DNA of 64,000 nt from Neorhizobium alkalisoli (GCF_007829835.1 NZ_VIWP01000002.1:62001-126000); one strand, 5' to 3'; shown: positions 44,496-54,095, counted from the first letter of the stretch. Made by a program: numbers and translations. Notes: generated from the sequence alone by a model not told the origin.

Positions 44496-45710
44496 ATGCC
44501 CATCCCCTCGCCGACCGTCCGTGCCGTCGCAGCACTTTCGCTGACCCAGCTGATCGGCTGGGGCGCCAGCTTCTGGCTGCCCGCCGTCACGGGTCCGGCC
44601 ATGGCGCGCGACCTTGGCATGACGCTGCCGATGGTAATGGCGGGGCCGACCGTGATGCTGGTCGTCATGGCCATCGCCTCCTGGCCGCTCGGCGGGGTTT
44701 TCGAGCGGTTTGGCGCAAGGCCGGTCATGGTCATCGGCTCCCTGTTCGGCGCGGCCGGACTTTTCGTCATGGGCGTTTCCGCGGGACCGGACCTCTATTT
44801 CCTCGCCTGGCTCATTCTCGGCCTTGCGGGTGCGACGATGCTGACGACGCCGGCGCAGATCGCGGTGACGGAAATCGCCGGCGACAAGGCGCGGCAGGCG
44901 CTGAGCGTTCTTATCCTCGCCGGCGGGCTGACCTCGACCATCGTCTGGCCGCTGACCGGAGTTCTGCAGGCCGAATGGGGCTGGCGCGCGCCGACCTTGC
45001 TGTATGCCGCACTGATCCTGTTCCTCTGCCTGCCGCTGCACTGGGCCGTGCTTGCCCGCAAACCGCGGGAAAAATCCGCAGCCAAGACGACCGCCGAACC
45101 TGTCGTTATCGATCGGCCTCGTTTTGCGCTTCTGGCGATCACCTTTGCCGCCAATGGCTTTTTCACATGGGGTTTTGCACTCACCATCATCATCCTGTTC
45201 GAAGCGGCCGGGCTTGATCATGCGAGCGCGCTCACAGCAGCCGCCTTCATCGGCATTGCCCAATGGGGCGGGCGCATGGTCGATTTTCTCGGTGGCCGGC
45301 GGGTTTAGGGTTTAGTCGCAGGCCTTGCCGCCACGGCACTGTTTCCGCTGAGCTTTGTCGTTCTGCTGATGACCAGCAATTTTGCCGGTGCCGTGACATT
45401 TGCCGTGCTTTACGGAATTGCGAGCGGCATCACCGCCGTCACCCGCGCGACGCTGCCGCTGCAGATCTTCGCCCCCGGCGCCTATGCGCGGGCTTCGGCG
45501 CGACTTGCCGTGCCGCTCAATCTCTCCTTTGCCACGGCACCGCCGGTCTTTACCGCGATCGTCACCTCGGCCGGGCCGCATGCGGCGCTGTGGCTGGCGC
45601 TGGTCATCTCGATCTTCGCCTTCTCGACGCTTTTCTGGCTTTTTATCCTGCAGCGCCGGATGGACCGGGCGGCAATCCAGCCATTGGATATCTTCGCCGA
45701 CCGGCCGTGA
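44496..45710 (+). pseudogene. MFS transporter gene interrupted by an in-frame TAG
   Basis: The frame encodes a 12-helix major facilitator of about 404 residues. TQLIGWGASFWLPAVTGPAM is helix 1 and GGVFERFGARPVMVIGS the loop 2-3 motif. At 45306-45308 an amber codon interrupts the central region after FLGGRRV. The same frame continues for 134 codons with clear membrane helices (LVAGLAATALFPLSFVVLLM, LWLALVISIFAFSTLFWLFI) to a TGA at 45708-45710. The stop lies in GGGTTTAGGGTTTAG, a 7-bp tandem repeat, consistent with a six-base insertion. Either the gene is inactive, or the stop is read through, or the sequence is in error. The start (ATG 44496) has no ribosome binding site and is uncertain. Confidence 0.8.
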
Positions 45711-45791
45711 TTCGCCCTCCGCTGCCGACACCGCGACAAAGCCGCATTCCGTCCACAGCCATTCCTTGCCAGAAGCCCGGCATTACCGGTA

Positions 45792-45820
45792 TTAGCGAGA
45801 GCCAACGCAGCTCTCGCTAA
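45792..45820 (+). promoter_or_regulatory. Perfect 11-bp hairpin just before gpt
   Basis: TTAGCGAGAGC and GCTCTCGCTAA flank a seven-base loop, ending 12 bases before the gpt start codon. With no T-run it is more likely an operator or a leader structure that affects gpt translation than a terminator. Confidence 0.5.
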
Positions 45821-45832
45821 CGGCAAAACACC

Positions 45833-46330
45833 ATGTCTCTTCCCGAAAAAGCATTTCCGGTCTCCTGGGACCAGTTCCATCGCGATACCCGCGCCCTCTC
45901 CTGGCGGCTTTCCGGCCTGAACCAGGAATTCAAGGCCATCGTCTGCATCACCCGCGGCGGTCTGGTGCCGGCGGCGATCATTTCGCGCGAACTCAATATT
46001 CGTCTGATCGATACGGTCTGCATCGCCACGCGCCATGACTATGTCAATCAGGGCGACACGGTTCTCCTGAAGGGTATTTCGCCCGAGCTGATGGAAAATG
46101 GCGGCGAAGGCATTCTGGTCGTCGACGATCTGACCGATACCGGCAAGACCGCGCTCGAAGTGCGCGAAATGCTGCCCAAGGCGCATTTCGCCTGCGTCTA
46201 CGCAAAACCCTCCGGCGTGCCGACGATCGACACCTTTGTCACCGAAGTGTCCCAGGACACGTGGATCTATTTCCCCTGGGACATGGGCTTTACCTACCAG
46301 GAGCCGATCGCCAAGGGGTCCAAGGGCTGA
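45833..46330 (+). CDS. gpt: Xanthine-guanine phosphoribosyltransferase
   Basis: A 165-residue purine salvage enzyme that joins guanine, xanthine or hypoxanthine to PRPP. The PRPP motif is [20 protein letters not shown] (about 92-111), and [20 protein letters not shown] (about 35-54) is the N-terminal pyrophosphate loop region. The C-terminal [15 protein letters not shown] is specific to Gpt. The 12 bases before the ATG lack a strong ribosome binding site and follow a perfect hairpin. It ends in a type B repeat and a terminator. Confidence 0.95.
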   Translation: MSLPEKAFPVSWDQFHRDTRALSWRLSGLNQEFKAIVCITRGGLVPAAIISRELNIRLIDTVCIATRHDYVNQGDTVLLKGISPELMENGGEGILVVDDLTDTGKTALEVREMLPKAHFACVYAKPSGVPTIDTFVTEVSQDTWIYFPWDMGFTYQEPIAKGSKG

Positions 46331-46379
46331 TTGGCCGGCTCCCTTTCTTAAAGGAAAGGGTATCGGCATCGGGATTTAA

Positions 46380-46537
46380 GGCGGTGCAGCACGCTCCCAA
46401 TGATCTCCCCCCTTGTGGGGGAGATGTCACGAAGTGACAGAGGGGGGTGAGCAACAGTTCTGCAAGTTCAAGCTGAAACGGTGCGCAGGGATACCCCCTC
46501 TGCCCTGCCGGGCATCTCCCCCACAAGGGGGAGATCG
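46380..46537 (+). repeat. Type B intergenic repeat, copy 2
   Basis: Same unit and orientation as 25841-26001: GATCTCCCCCCTTGTGGGGG, GTCACGAAGTGAC, variable centre, then CCTGCCGGGCATCTCCCCCA. Lies directly after gpt. Confidence 0.8.
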
Positions 46538-46602
46538 GCTGGCGGGATGCCCCCTGCCTCATCCAAAGCTCCCCCTGTCCCGAAATGACGCTGTCAATGA
46601 CC

Positions 46603-46633
46603 GGCCCGTCCGAAAAATCTTCGGCGGGCCTTT
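46603..46633 (+). terminator. Terminator downstream of gpt
   Basis: GGCCCGTCCGAA and TTCGGCGGGCC pair (one bulge) around AAATC and are followed by TTTCT. It would stop read-through from gpt into the nrdJ leader. Confidence 0.7.
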
Positions 46634-46830
46634 CTACATCTTGTGGGCACCTGTCACCAATTTGTATCAATATGGTAGCGGAGCCCCTTGAAACGGGGCT
46701 TCAGCGCTGCCCGCTTTGCCCCTGAAATGCCACGATCTCAAATGGCAAGCCTCGCGCAAGCTTCAAACTTTTCGTCCAAGTCCCTGAGAATCCAAGAGCT
46801 TTTTTCATCCCCGTTATCCACAGGTAAGAA

Positions 46831-46846
46831 CCACAATATCTTGTGG
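46831..46846 (+). promoter_or_regulatory. NrdR-box-like palindrome, distal
   Basis: CCACAATATCTTGTGG matches 13 of 16 positions of the NrdR consensus acaCwAtATaTwGtgt and is a near-perfect dyad (AACCACAA-TATC-TTGTGGTT). It lacks a partner box at the usual 31-32 bp spacing. Confidence 0.45.
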
Positions 46847-47075
46847 TTAAAAATGTGCTGCAAACTACGGCTTGACCGAATCGCCGCACGCTCGCATGAA
46901 TGAACCCATGTTGCGGCGGCGACTGAACCGGAGGTAACGAGGCCGGTTCTCTTTCGAGTTCTGCGGAAACAATTGTGGGCTTGGCGTGTTCTGAAAGACC
47001 GCCGGGCAACGGGTTTTCGCGGCCTTTCGGATGCTCTGCCGAAACACGTGATGGCACTGGCGGAAAGAACCTGTT

Positions 47076-47124
47076 AATACTATATTTAGTGTTTGCAGCC
47101 ACCATCCATCACAAGATACAGAGA
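47076..47124 (+). promoter_or_regulatory. Tandem NrdR boxes before nrdJ
   Basis: ATACTATATTTAGTGT (47076-47091) matches 14 of 16 consensus positions; TCACAAGATACAGAGA (47109-47124) matches 11 and begins 33 bases downstream, close to the three-helical-turn spacing used by NrdR. NrdR represses ribonucleotide reductase genes when dATP is high. Confidence 0.55.
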
Positions 47125-47244
47125 TGACATCCAAGATGATTCACCTGGATGATGGAATTTCAACCGGCTGCCCATGATGGCGAGCAGCCGGCGCGGACAC
47201 GTGCGCCCCAAGAGTGGCGCCAAATTGATGAGGGACCTAAGGCA

Positions 47245-50200
47245 ATGCGCATCGAACGTCGTTTCACCAAGCCTGCGACAGGCGCTTACGGGGAAATCGA
47301 ATTCCGCAAGGCGGTCAGCGAGATCCGCAATCCGGACGGGTCCATCGTCTTCCGGCTTGCCGATATCGACGTCCCGACCCAGTTCTCCCAGGTCGCGACC
47401 GACGTTCTGGCCCAAAAATATTTCCGCAAGGCCGGCGTTCCCAAGTTTCTGAAGAAGGTCGAAGAAAACGACGTTCCCTCCTTCCTGTGGCGCTCTGTAG
47501 CTGACACGGAAGCGATGAAGGCCCTGCCGAAGGAAGAGCAGTACGGCTCGGAAACCGATGCGCGCCAGGTATTTTCGCGTCTTGCCGGCACCTGGACCTA
47601 CTGGGGCTGGAAGGGTGGCTACTTCACCTCCGAAGAAGACGCGGCCGCCTTCATGGACGAGCTTGCCTATATGCTCGCCACCCAGCGCGTCGCTCCGAAC
47701 TCGCCGCAGTGGTTCAATACCGGCCTGCACTGGGCCTATGGCATTGACGGCCCCGGCCAGGGCCATTTCTATGTCGATCCCTTCACCGGCAAGCTGACCA
47801 AGTCCAAGTCGTCCTACGAACATCCGCAGCCGCATGCCTGCTTCATCCAGTCCGTCGAAGACGACCTCGTCAACGAAGGCGGCATCATGGACCTGTGGGT
47901 TCGCGAAGCCCGTCTCTTCAAGTACGGCTCCGGCACCGGCTCCAACTTCTCCCATCTGCGCGGCGAAGGCGAAAAGCTTTCGGGCGGCGGCCGTTCTTCC
48001 GGCCTCATGAGCTTCCTCAAGATCGGCGACCGTGCAGCGGGCGCCATCAAGTCCGGCGGCACGACCCGTCGTGCGGCCAAGATGGTCGTGGTCGATATCG
48101 ACCATCCGGATATCGAGGAATACATCAACTGGAAGGTCAAGGAAGAGCAGAAGGTTGCTGCCCTCGTTACCGGTTCCAAGATCGTCAATCGCCATCTGAA
48201 GGCGATCATGAAGGCCTGCGTCAATTGCGAGGCTGACGGCGAAGACTGCTTCGACCCGGCCAAGAACCCGGCCCTCAAGCGCGAAATCCGCGCTGCCAAG
48301 AAGGACCAGGTTCCGGAAAACTATGTCGGCCGTGTCATCCAGTTCGCCCGCCAGGGCTACAAGGACATGGAATTCAAGACCTATGACACGGACTGGGATT
48401 CGGAAGCCTACCTGACCGTCTCCGGCCAGAACTCCAACAACTCCGTCTCGATCAAGGACGATTTCCTGCGCGCAGTCGAAAACGACGGCGACTGGAACCT
48501 GACCGCCCGCAAGGACGGCCGCGTCATGAAGACGCTGAAGGCGCGCGACCTGTGGGAATCGATCTCCTACGCCGCCTGGGCATCGGCCGATCCGGGCCTG
48601 CATTTCAACACGACGATGAACGACTGGCACACCTCGCCGGCCGGCGGCCAGATCCGCGGCTCGAACCCGTGCTCGGAATACATGTTCCTCGACGACACGG
48701 CCTGCAACCTTGCTTCGCTCAACCTTCTCCAGTTCAAGGACAAGGCAACGAAGAACATCAACATCGCAGACTACGAACATGCGACGCGCCTGTGGACCGT
48801 CGTGCTCGAAATCTCGGTCATGATGGCGCAGTTCCCGTCCAAGCGGATTGCCGAACTTTCCTACGAATACCGCACGCTCGGCCTCGGCTACGCCAATATC
48901 GGCGGCCTGCTGATGTCCTCCGGTATTGCCTACGATTCTGCTGAAGGCCGCGCCATTGCCGGTTCGCTGACCGCGATCATGACCGGTATCTGCTACGCAA
49001 CCTCGGCTGAAATCGCGTCCGAGCTCGGCCCGTTCCAGAACTTCCCGGCCAACCGCGACAACATGCTGCGGGTCATCCGCAACCATCGCCGCGCCGCCCA
49101 TGGCGAGACCTCCGGTTACGAAGGCCTGTCGGTCGATCCGGTTGCGCTCATCCATGCTGAAAACCCGGATCAGGATCTGGCAGCCCATGCCAAGTCGGCC
49201 TGGGACAAGGCACTGGAACTCGGCGAAAAGCACGGTTACCGCAATGCACAGGTCTCGGTCATCGCCCCGACCGGCACGATCGGCCTTGTCATGGACTGCG
49301 ACACGACCGGCATCGAGCCCGACTTCGCACTGGTGAAGTTCAAGAAGCTCGCCGGCGGCGGTTACTTCAAGATCATCAACCGCGCCGTTCCGGACGCGCT
49401 GCGTTCGCTCGGCTACACGGAAAGCCAGATTGCCGAAATCGAAGCCTATGCTGTCGGCCACGGCAACCTGAACCAGGCTCCGGGCATCAACCCCGGCACG
49501 CTGAAGGCCAAGGGTTTTTCGGATGAGAAGATCGAAGCCGTCAACGGCGCGCTGAAGGCCGCCTTCGACATCAAGTTCGTCTTCAACCAGTGGACGCTCG
49601 GCGCCGACTTCCTCAAGGGCACGCTCAAGGTCACCGACGAGCAGCTCGCCGACATGAGCTTCAACCTGCTCGAGCATATCGGTTTCTCGAAGAAGGACAT
49701 CGAAGCCGCCAACATCCACGTTTGCGGTGCGATGACGCTCGAAGGCGCGCCTTTCCTGAAGGACGAGCATCTGCCCGTCTTCGATTGCGCCAACCCCTGC
49801 GGCAAGATCGGCAAGCGTTATCTCTCGGTCGAAAGCCATATCCGCATGATGGCGGCTGCCCAGCCGTTCATCTCCGGTGCGATCTCGAAGACGATCAACA
49901 TGCCGAACGACGCCACCGTCGAGGATTGCGGCGCCGCCTACATGCTGTCCTGGAAGCTGGCCCTCAAGGCCAACGCCCTTTACCGCGACGGCTCGAAGCT
50001 CTCCCAGCCGCTCAACGCCTCGCTGATCGACGAAGACGATGCAGACGATGCGATCGAGGAACTGGTCGCAGCGCCGACCGCAGCCCAGGCCGTGCAGATC
50101 ACCGAAAAGATCGTGGAACGCGTCATCGAGCGCGTCACCCGCGAGCGCGAAAAGCTGCCGAACCGTCGTCAGGGTTACACCCAGAAGGCCAATGTCGGCG

Positions 50201-51066
50201 GACACAAGGTGTATCTGCGCACCGGCGAATTCGGTGATGGCCGCATCGGCGAGATCTTCATCGACATGCACAAGGAAGGCGCTGCCTTCCGCGCGATGAT
50301 GAACAACTTTGCCATCGCCATCTCGCTCGGCCTCCAGTATGGCGTGCCGCTCGAAGAATATGTCGAAGCCTTCACCTTCACGAAGTTCGAGCCAGCCGGC
50401 ATCGTCACCGGCAACGACGCGATCAAGAACGCCACGTCGATCCTCGACTACGTGTTCCGCGAACTCGCCGTCTCCTATCTCGGTCGTCATGACCTTGCGC
50501 ATGTCGATACGTCGGACTTCGGCAATACGGCACTCGGCAAGGGCATCCAGGAAGGCAAGACGCAGCTCGTCTCGACCGGCTGGACCCGCGGCTACAAGCC
50601 GACCCTGATCCAGGGCGGCCAGTCGGGTGACCGCGCCGGTTCCGAAGCCAAGGGTTCGGCCACCGCCGCCCCTGCCCGCGCTTCGGCAACGGTGACCTCG
50701 TTTGCCGGCTCCGCGGCCCGCAAGCTGGAACCGACCGTGTCGATCTCGACCTCGGAAGTCGTCTCCTTCAAGCGCGATTATGAAGAGCGCGCCAAGGAAC
50801 TGGCCGAAGAGATTGCCGAGGAAGTGCTCGAGGACGTGGCAACCGAGGACAAGCAGGTTGCAACCGCGCTCTTCTCCGACAAGGCCGAAGCAGACGCCGC
50901 TGCCGCCAAATCGGAAGCCAAGAAGCTCGAAGCCGACCGCCGCATGAAATCGATCATGCAGGGCTATACGGGCAACATGTGCTCCGAGTGCCAGAATTTT
51001 ACGATGGTTCGTAACGGCACCTGCGAGAAGTGCGACACGTGCGGCGCGACGAGCGGTTGCAGCTGA
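47245..51066 (+). CDS. nrdJ: Vitamin B12-dependent (class II) ribonucleotide reductase
   Basis: A 1273-residue adenosylcobalamin-dependent reductase that makes deoxyribonucleotides without oxygen. Motifs are [17 protein letters not shown] (about 151-167), [15 protein letters not shown] (about 193-207), [20 protein letters not shown] (about 474-493, active-site Cys and Glu) and [20 protein letters not shown] (about 674-693). The C-terminus carries a Cys-rich redox/zinc tail with CxxC pairs ([16 protein letters not shown]) that re-reduces the active site. The ATG at 47245 follows AAGG and gives the family start; an upstream ATG at 47149 adds only non-family sequence. NrdR-like boxes upstream imply repression by NrdR. 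The organism therefore needs cobalamin for this route. Confidence 0.95.
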   Translation: MRIERRFTKPATGAYGEIEFRKAVSEIRNPDGSIVFRLADIDVPTQFSQVATDVLAQKYFRKAGVPKFLKKVEENDVPSFLWRSVADTEAMKALPKEEQYGSETDARQVFSRLAGTWTYWGWKGGYFTSEEDAAAFMDELAYMLATQRVAPNSPQWFNTGLHWAYGIDGPGQGHFYVDPFTGKLTKSKSSYEHPQPHACFIQSVEDDLVNEGGIMDLWVREARLFKYGSGTGSNFSHLRGEGEKLSGGGRSSGLMSFLKIGDRAAGAIKSGGTTRRAAKMVVVDIDHPDIEEYINWKVKEEQKVAALVTGSKIVNRHLKAIMKACVNCEADGEDCFDPAKNPALKREIRAAKKDQVPENYVGRVIQFARQGYKDMEFKTYDTDWDSEAYLTVSGQNSNNSVSIKDDFLRAVENDGDWNLTARKDGRVMKTLKARDLWESISYAAWASADPGLHFNTTMNDWHTSPAGGQIRGSNPCSEYMFLDDTACNLASLNLLQFKDKATKNINIADYEHATRLWTVVLEISVMMAQFPSKRIAELSYEYRTLGLGYANIGGLLMSSGIAYDSAEGRAIAGSLTAIMTGICYATSAEIASELGPFQNFPANRDNMLRVIRNHRRAAHGETSGYEGLSVDPVALIHAENPDQDLAAHAKSAWDKALELGEKHGYRNAQVSVIAPTGTIGLVMDCDTTGIEPDFALVKFKKLAGGGYFKIINRAVPDALRSLGYTESQIAEIEAYAVGHGNLNQAPGINPGTLKAKGFSDEKIEAVNGALKAAFDIKFVFNQWTLGADFLKGTLKVTDEQLADMSFNLLEHIGFSKKDIEAANIHVCGAMTLEGAPFLKDEHLPVFDCANPCGKIGKRYLSVESHIRMMAAAQPFISGAISKTINMPNDATVEDCGAAYMLSWKLALKANALYRDGSKLSQPLNASLIDEDDADDAIEELVAAPTAAQAVQITEKIVERVIERVTREREKLPNRRQGYTQKANVGGHKVYLRTGEFGDGRIGEIFIDMHKEGAAFRAMMNNFAIAISLGLQYGVPLEEYVEAFTFTKFEPAGIVTGNDAIKNATSILDYVFRELAVSYLGRHDLAHVDTSDFGNTALGKGIQEGKTQLVSTGWTRGYKPTLIQGGQSGDRAGSEAKGSATAAPARASATVTSFAGSAARKLEPTVSISTSEVVSFKRDYEERAKELAEEIAEEVLEDVATEDKQVATALFSDKAEADAAAAKSEAKKLEADRRMKSIMQGYTGNMCSECQNFTMVRNGTCEKCDTCGATSGCS

Positions 51067-51074
51067 TTAGTTAT

Positions 51075-51104
51075 GGAGCGCTGCACTGAACGGTGCAGCG
51101 CTCC
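51075..51104 (+). terminator. Hairpin after nrdJ
   Basis: A perfect 12-bp stem GGAGCGCTGCAC / GTGCAGCGCTCC with loop TGAACG, nine bases after the nrdJ stop codon. There is no T-run; it may stabilise the 3' end. Confidence 0.55.
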
Positions 51105-51142
51105 AGCAGTAATATGTCCCGCAACTTTGGAGATGGACATTT

Positions 51143-52189
51143 ATGTTCTCCGGCAGGTGGATTGGAGACCTCAGAGGAACTCATGTTGCCAATCTTTTTG
51201 CCGAATTTACCCAAGTAGACGGCGATCCATTTATCATTCTAAGACTTGGGAATAGCAACGACGCCTTAAAATTCGAAGGAAAGCTACTGCCTGTCCTTCA
51301 GAGATCTCAGTCCTTAAAAAGCACTGCAGAATCTCAAAATCCTGAGAATATTAGTTTATTTCTGGAACGTGCCGATCAGAGCATAATCGCAGGTCGTTGG
51401 GAAGGCAGCGGCGATCAAGCCGGAATTTTTCAATTATCCCCCGTCGCCTCACCATCGGCCGAGATTTCTTCAAATGAATCTCAAACGCCGATGCGCGTCA
51501 TCAATAAAGCGGCTTCATTGCCGCGCCTAAAGATCTACAGGAACGAAATTCAGCTTATAACGGCCAAAATGAAGTCTATGCTTCAATCTCCATTTGACGT
51601 GGTTATAAGAGCGAAGGTCGATGGCAAAGACATCAACGCATACGCCTCTGATTTTTGGAAGATACCAGGACTAAACAATAAAACTCCTGAGATATATCTT
51701 AGTTTAACCGAGCCAGCAAATCCAATAGCCCGCTCCATAAACGTCAACATAACAACTTCTGGCTGCTATTACTCGGCAACAGGAGTTGATGAAGTTTGGG
51801 TCGCAGGAACCTTCGAAGAGCTTAAGTCTTTACCATTGTTGCGTAACCGCACGATGAAACGTATTTTTGAGAACAACGCACTCACCATAAATGGCGTCAT
51901 AGCTGTTCTTGCCGTAGCACTTTCACCGGATCTAACATTTACAAAGCGAATTATACTATTCACATTCGCATTCGTTTTCGCCGTTACATTTAAATTTATA
52001 CATAGTAAAATCATAGAGACGGCAGTATATCTCAACAAAGATCGAACGAAACCTTCGATGATAGATCTGCCAGGACTAGTAACCACTCTTGTCGGCACAG
52101 CTATCATTGGCTTTGTGCCTGTTGTGTATGCCTACCTCCAAGGCGACTATATAAAGAACTTTCTCATACAGTTTCTTTCTACAAATTAG
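51143..52189 (+). CDS. AT-rich hypothetical membrane protein
   Basis: A 348-residue protein I do not recognise. Residues about 1-100 look like a small beta barrel with lipocalin-like repeats (FSGRWIGDLRGTHVANLFAE and RWEGSGDQAGIFQLSP). The middle (about 125-240) is mixed alpha-beta. The C-terminal third has three or more membrane segments (INGVIAVLAVALSPDLTF, RIILFTFAFVFAVTFKFI, LVTTLVGTAIIGFVPVVYAY). Codon use is strikingly AT-rich beside nrdJ, a sign of recent acquisition. The next genes are a BrnT toxin and an HTH antitoxin. A soluble sensor plus membrane segments is a layout seen in abortive-infection effectors, but that is inference only. No clear ribosome binding site is seen. Confidence 0.7.
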   Translation: MFSGRWIGDLRGTHVANLFAEFTQVDGDPFIILRLGNSNDALKFEGKLLPVLQRSQSLKSTAESQNPENISLFLERADQSIIAGRWEGSGDQAGIFQLSPVASPSAEISSNESQTPMRVINKAASLPRLKIYRNEIQLITAKMKSMLQSPFDVVIRAKVDGKDINAYASDFWKIPGLNNKTPEIYLSLTEPANPIARSINVNITTSGCYYSATGVDEVWVAGTFEELKSLPLLRNRTMKRIFENNALTINGVIAVLAVALSPDLTFTKRIILFTFAFVFAVTFKFIHSKIIETAVYLNKDRTKPSMIDLPGLVTTLVGTAIIGFVPVVYAYLQGDYIKNFLIQFLSTN

Positions 52190-52232
52190 AGATTTAAGCA
52201 CCCCCTCCACTACTGGAAACCCGTAGTCCGCC

Positions 52233-52514
52233 ATGCTATATTTCGCGTGGAATGAAGACAAGGCAGCGGCCAATCTCGCCAAGCATCGCGTCAGCTTTGC
52301 CGATGCATGTTCCGTATTCGATGATCCATTTGCCTTGGATATCGAGGATCTATCCATGGAATACGGCGAGATCAGACGGCGGATCATCGGCCTTGGCCAG
52401 GGGCGATTTCTGACGGTCATCTATACGGAACGGGACGATACGGTCCGGCTCATTTCCGCCCGAAAGTCCACGAAACCGGAAATGCGGGAGTATGAAAACA
52501 ATGTCGGATGGTAA
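52233..52514 (+). CDS. brnT: BrnT-family toxin
   Basis: A 93-residue RNase-type toxin of the RelE-like BrnT family. Family marks are FAWNEDKAAANLAKHRVSFA (about 4-23, the conserved K-x-x-x-N-x-x-K-H-x-V-x-F), VFDDPFALDI (about 28-37), RRRIIGLGQGRFLTVIYTER and the C-terminal RLISARKSTKPEMREYE. BrnT cleaves RNA and blocks translation when free of antitoxin. Its last 14 bases overlap the next gene, so the pair is translationally coupled. Confidence 0.88.
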   Translation: MLYFAWNEDKAAANLAKHRVSFADACSVFDDPFALDIEDLSMEYGEIRRRIIGLGQGRFLTVIYTERDDTVRLISARKSTKPEMREYENNVGW

Positions 52515-52842
52515 GAAGGATCAGACCGACTGGGCCTATCTCGACGCCATGACCGACGCGGAAGTGGAAGCAAACGCGCTTGCCGATCCCGACAATCCGC
52601 CAAGGACCTCCGAAGAGCTGCGCGCGGCTCCACGCATGCCGCAGGTCAAGGTGATCCGTCGAGCACTTCGCCTGACGCAGGAAGAGTTTTCGACCCTCTA
52701 CCATATTCCACTCGGCACTTTAAGCGATTGGGAACAGGGCCGTTCCGAACCCGACCAGGCCACAAAAGCCTATCTCAAGGTGATTGCTGTCGATCCGCAG
52801 GGAACGGCGTCGGCATTGAAGAAGGCGAGCGGCAGAGCCTAA
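52501..52842 (+). CDS. HTH antitoxin partner of BrnT
   Basis: A 113-residue protein with an acidic N-terminal half (WAYLDAMTDAEVEANALADP) that may wrap the toxin, and a C-terminal XRE-type helix-turn-helix (about 60-100, ALRLTQEEFSTLYHIPLGTL, SDWEQGRSEPDQATKAYLKV). Classical BrnA antitoxins carry a ribbon-helix-helix domain; here it is replaced by an HTH similar to HigA/MqsA types. It should neutralise BrnT and repress the operon. ATG 52501 has GGGAG ten bases upstream; ATG 52492 is an alternative. Confidence 0.82.
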   Translation: MSDGKKDQTDWAYLDAMTDAEVEANALADPDNPPRTSEELRAAPRMPQVKVIRRALRLTQEEFSTLYHIPLGTLSDWEQGRSEPDQATKAYLKVIAVDPQGTASALKKASGRA

Positions 52843-52852
52843 GCCCTCATCC

Positions 52853-53818
52853 TCACGTCCCAAATCCCCGTTCCGCCTCTTCCTCCGCCTCCTGCGGCAC
52901 CCCGAGACAGACGACCGCGATCCGCTCGCGGGTCGCCTTGGCGATATACATATAGCCGTCCGCCCGCTTCATCAGGCTTGCGACATCATCGCCCTTTTCC
53001 AGAAACGCGACGCCGACGGCGGCCCCGACATCGGCAAGCTCGCCTTCGATCGGCACCGGCTTGAAGACGCGCGCCACGGCGTCTTTCAGATTATCCACCG
53101 CTGCCATGCCGTCATGCCTTGAGACCGGCAGGAGGATGACGAATTCGTCGCCGCCGACGCGGGCGATGAAATGGGTGTTGGAAAAATTGTCGCGCAACCG
53201 GCTGGCGATCGTCTTCAAAACCTCGTCGCCGGCATGGTGGCCCATGCGGTCATTGACGGGCTTGAAGCCGTTCAGGTCCATATAGGCAAGAAGCAGATCG
53301 CCGGAGAGATGCGGCGCGAGCAGCCTTTCGGCAAGTTCGGCTTCCAGCCCGGCGCGATTGGCAAGGCCGGTCAGGAAATCGGTACGGGCAGAGGCCATCA
53401 GGGCGCGGTCGATTTCCTGCTGGTGGCGCACGCGCGACGAGACGTCGAGGATGATTTCGACATCGAAGGACACGCCGTCCACCACGGTGCGCTGGGCGGA
53501 AATCAGGGTCGGGATGATCGTGCCGTCGACATGGCGGATATCCACCTCTTCCAACACGTAGGAGCCCTGTTCGGCCAGCATCCGGTGGCGGCGGTCGCGG
53601 GCGGGATTGTCGATCGCCGCCCCTTTCGAGGTCAGCTTGCGGCCGGAAATATCGTCCCAGCGCAGCCCGGTCAGTTTCAGATAGGCATCGTTGACCTTGG
53701 CATAACTCGATGTCTTCGTGTCGCTCGTGCTGACGGCCATGGCCACCGGCGCAAACTCGAAGAGGCGCATCAGCATGGATGCCAGTACTTCAGGTTTGAT
53801 GAGTTCCTTGTCTTCCAT
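52853..53818 (-). CDS. PAS-GGDEF diguanylate cyclase, soluble
   Basis: A 321-residue cytoplasmic protein. Residues about 10-130 form a PAS sensor (LFEFAPVAMAVSTSDTKTSS, YLKLTGLRWDDISGRKL, then a PAC-like VDIRHVDGTIIPTLISAQRT). Residues about 145-300 are a GGDEF domain with an intact site VGGDEFVILL (about 226-235) but no RxxD I-site, so no product inhibition is expected. The PAS ligand is unknown. ATG 53818 is chosen; a TTG at 53884 is in frame. It converges on the HTH antitoxin gene ten bases away. Confidence 0.88.
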   Translation of the reverse strand: MEDKELIKPEVLASMLMRLFEFAPVAMAVSTSDTKTSSYAKVNDAYLKLTGLRWDDISGRKLTSKGAAIDNPARDRRHRMLAEQGSYVLEEVDIRHVDGTIIPTLISAQRTVVDGVSFDVEIILDVSSRVRHQQEIDRALMASARTDFLTGLANRAGLEAELAERLLAPHLSGDLLLAYMDLNGFKPVNDRMGHHAGDEVLKTIASRLRDNFSNTHFIARVGGDEFVILLPVSRHDGMAAVDNLKDAVARVFKPVPIEGELADVGAAVGVAFLEKGDDVASLMKRADGYMYIAKATRERIAVVCLGVPQEAEEEAERGFGT

Positions 53819-54095
53819 GGCCGCCCGGCTCGAGAGATCTGCTGACCGTTTTATGACAGACACGTTAAGATGTTGCTGATGCAATACATCGATATGACTG
53901 CAATTGCGGCAAAGACCCGCGGAAAATCCTCAAAACAGCCGGCTTAATATTTCAGATAGTTAGTCATGTTTTGGCGATGCTTTCGGCTTCACTCTTTCGC
54001 GAGCAGGCGCATTCCGATGTCCGGATATGGCGCACATCAACCGCTTGTTAGCTTTTCATTGACCATAATTTCCGCTGACCAGCCGGAATTGCGCA

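Larger units (their letters stand above)
46634..47244 (+). other. Long leader and control region of nrdJ
   Basis: About 600 bp without a supported gene. It contains NrdR-box-like palindromes at 46831-46846, 47076-47091 and 47109-47124. The segment 46900-47060 is GC-rich and could fold, but I do not see the conserved boxes of a cobalamin riboswitch. AAGG sits six bases before the nrdJ ATG. Confidence 0.5.

Noticed and set aside
46634..47244. Cobalamin riboswitch before nrdJ
   Set aside because: Expected for some B12-related genes, but I could not find the conserved B12-box or flanking core elements; a covariance-model scan would settle it.
47086..50502. Very long open frame (1138 codons) on the minus strand inside nrdJ
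   Set aside because: It is antisense to a clear, full-length class II reductase. High GC and biased third positions leave such antisense frames open; the predicted protein has no recognisable domain.
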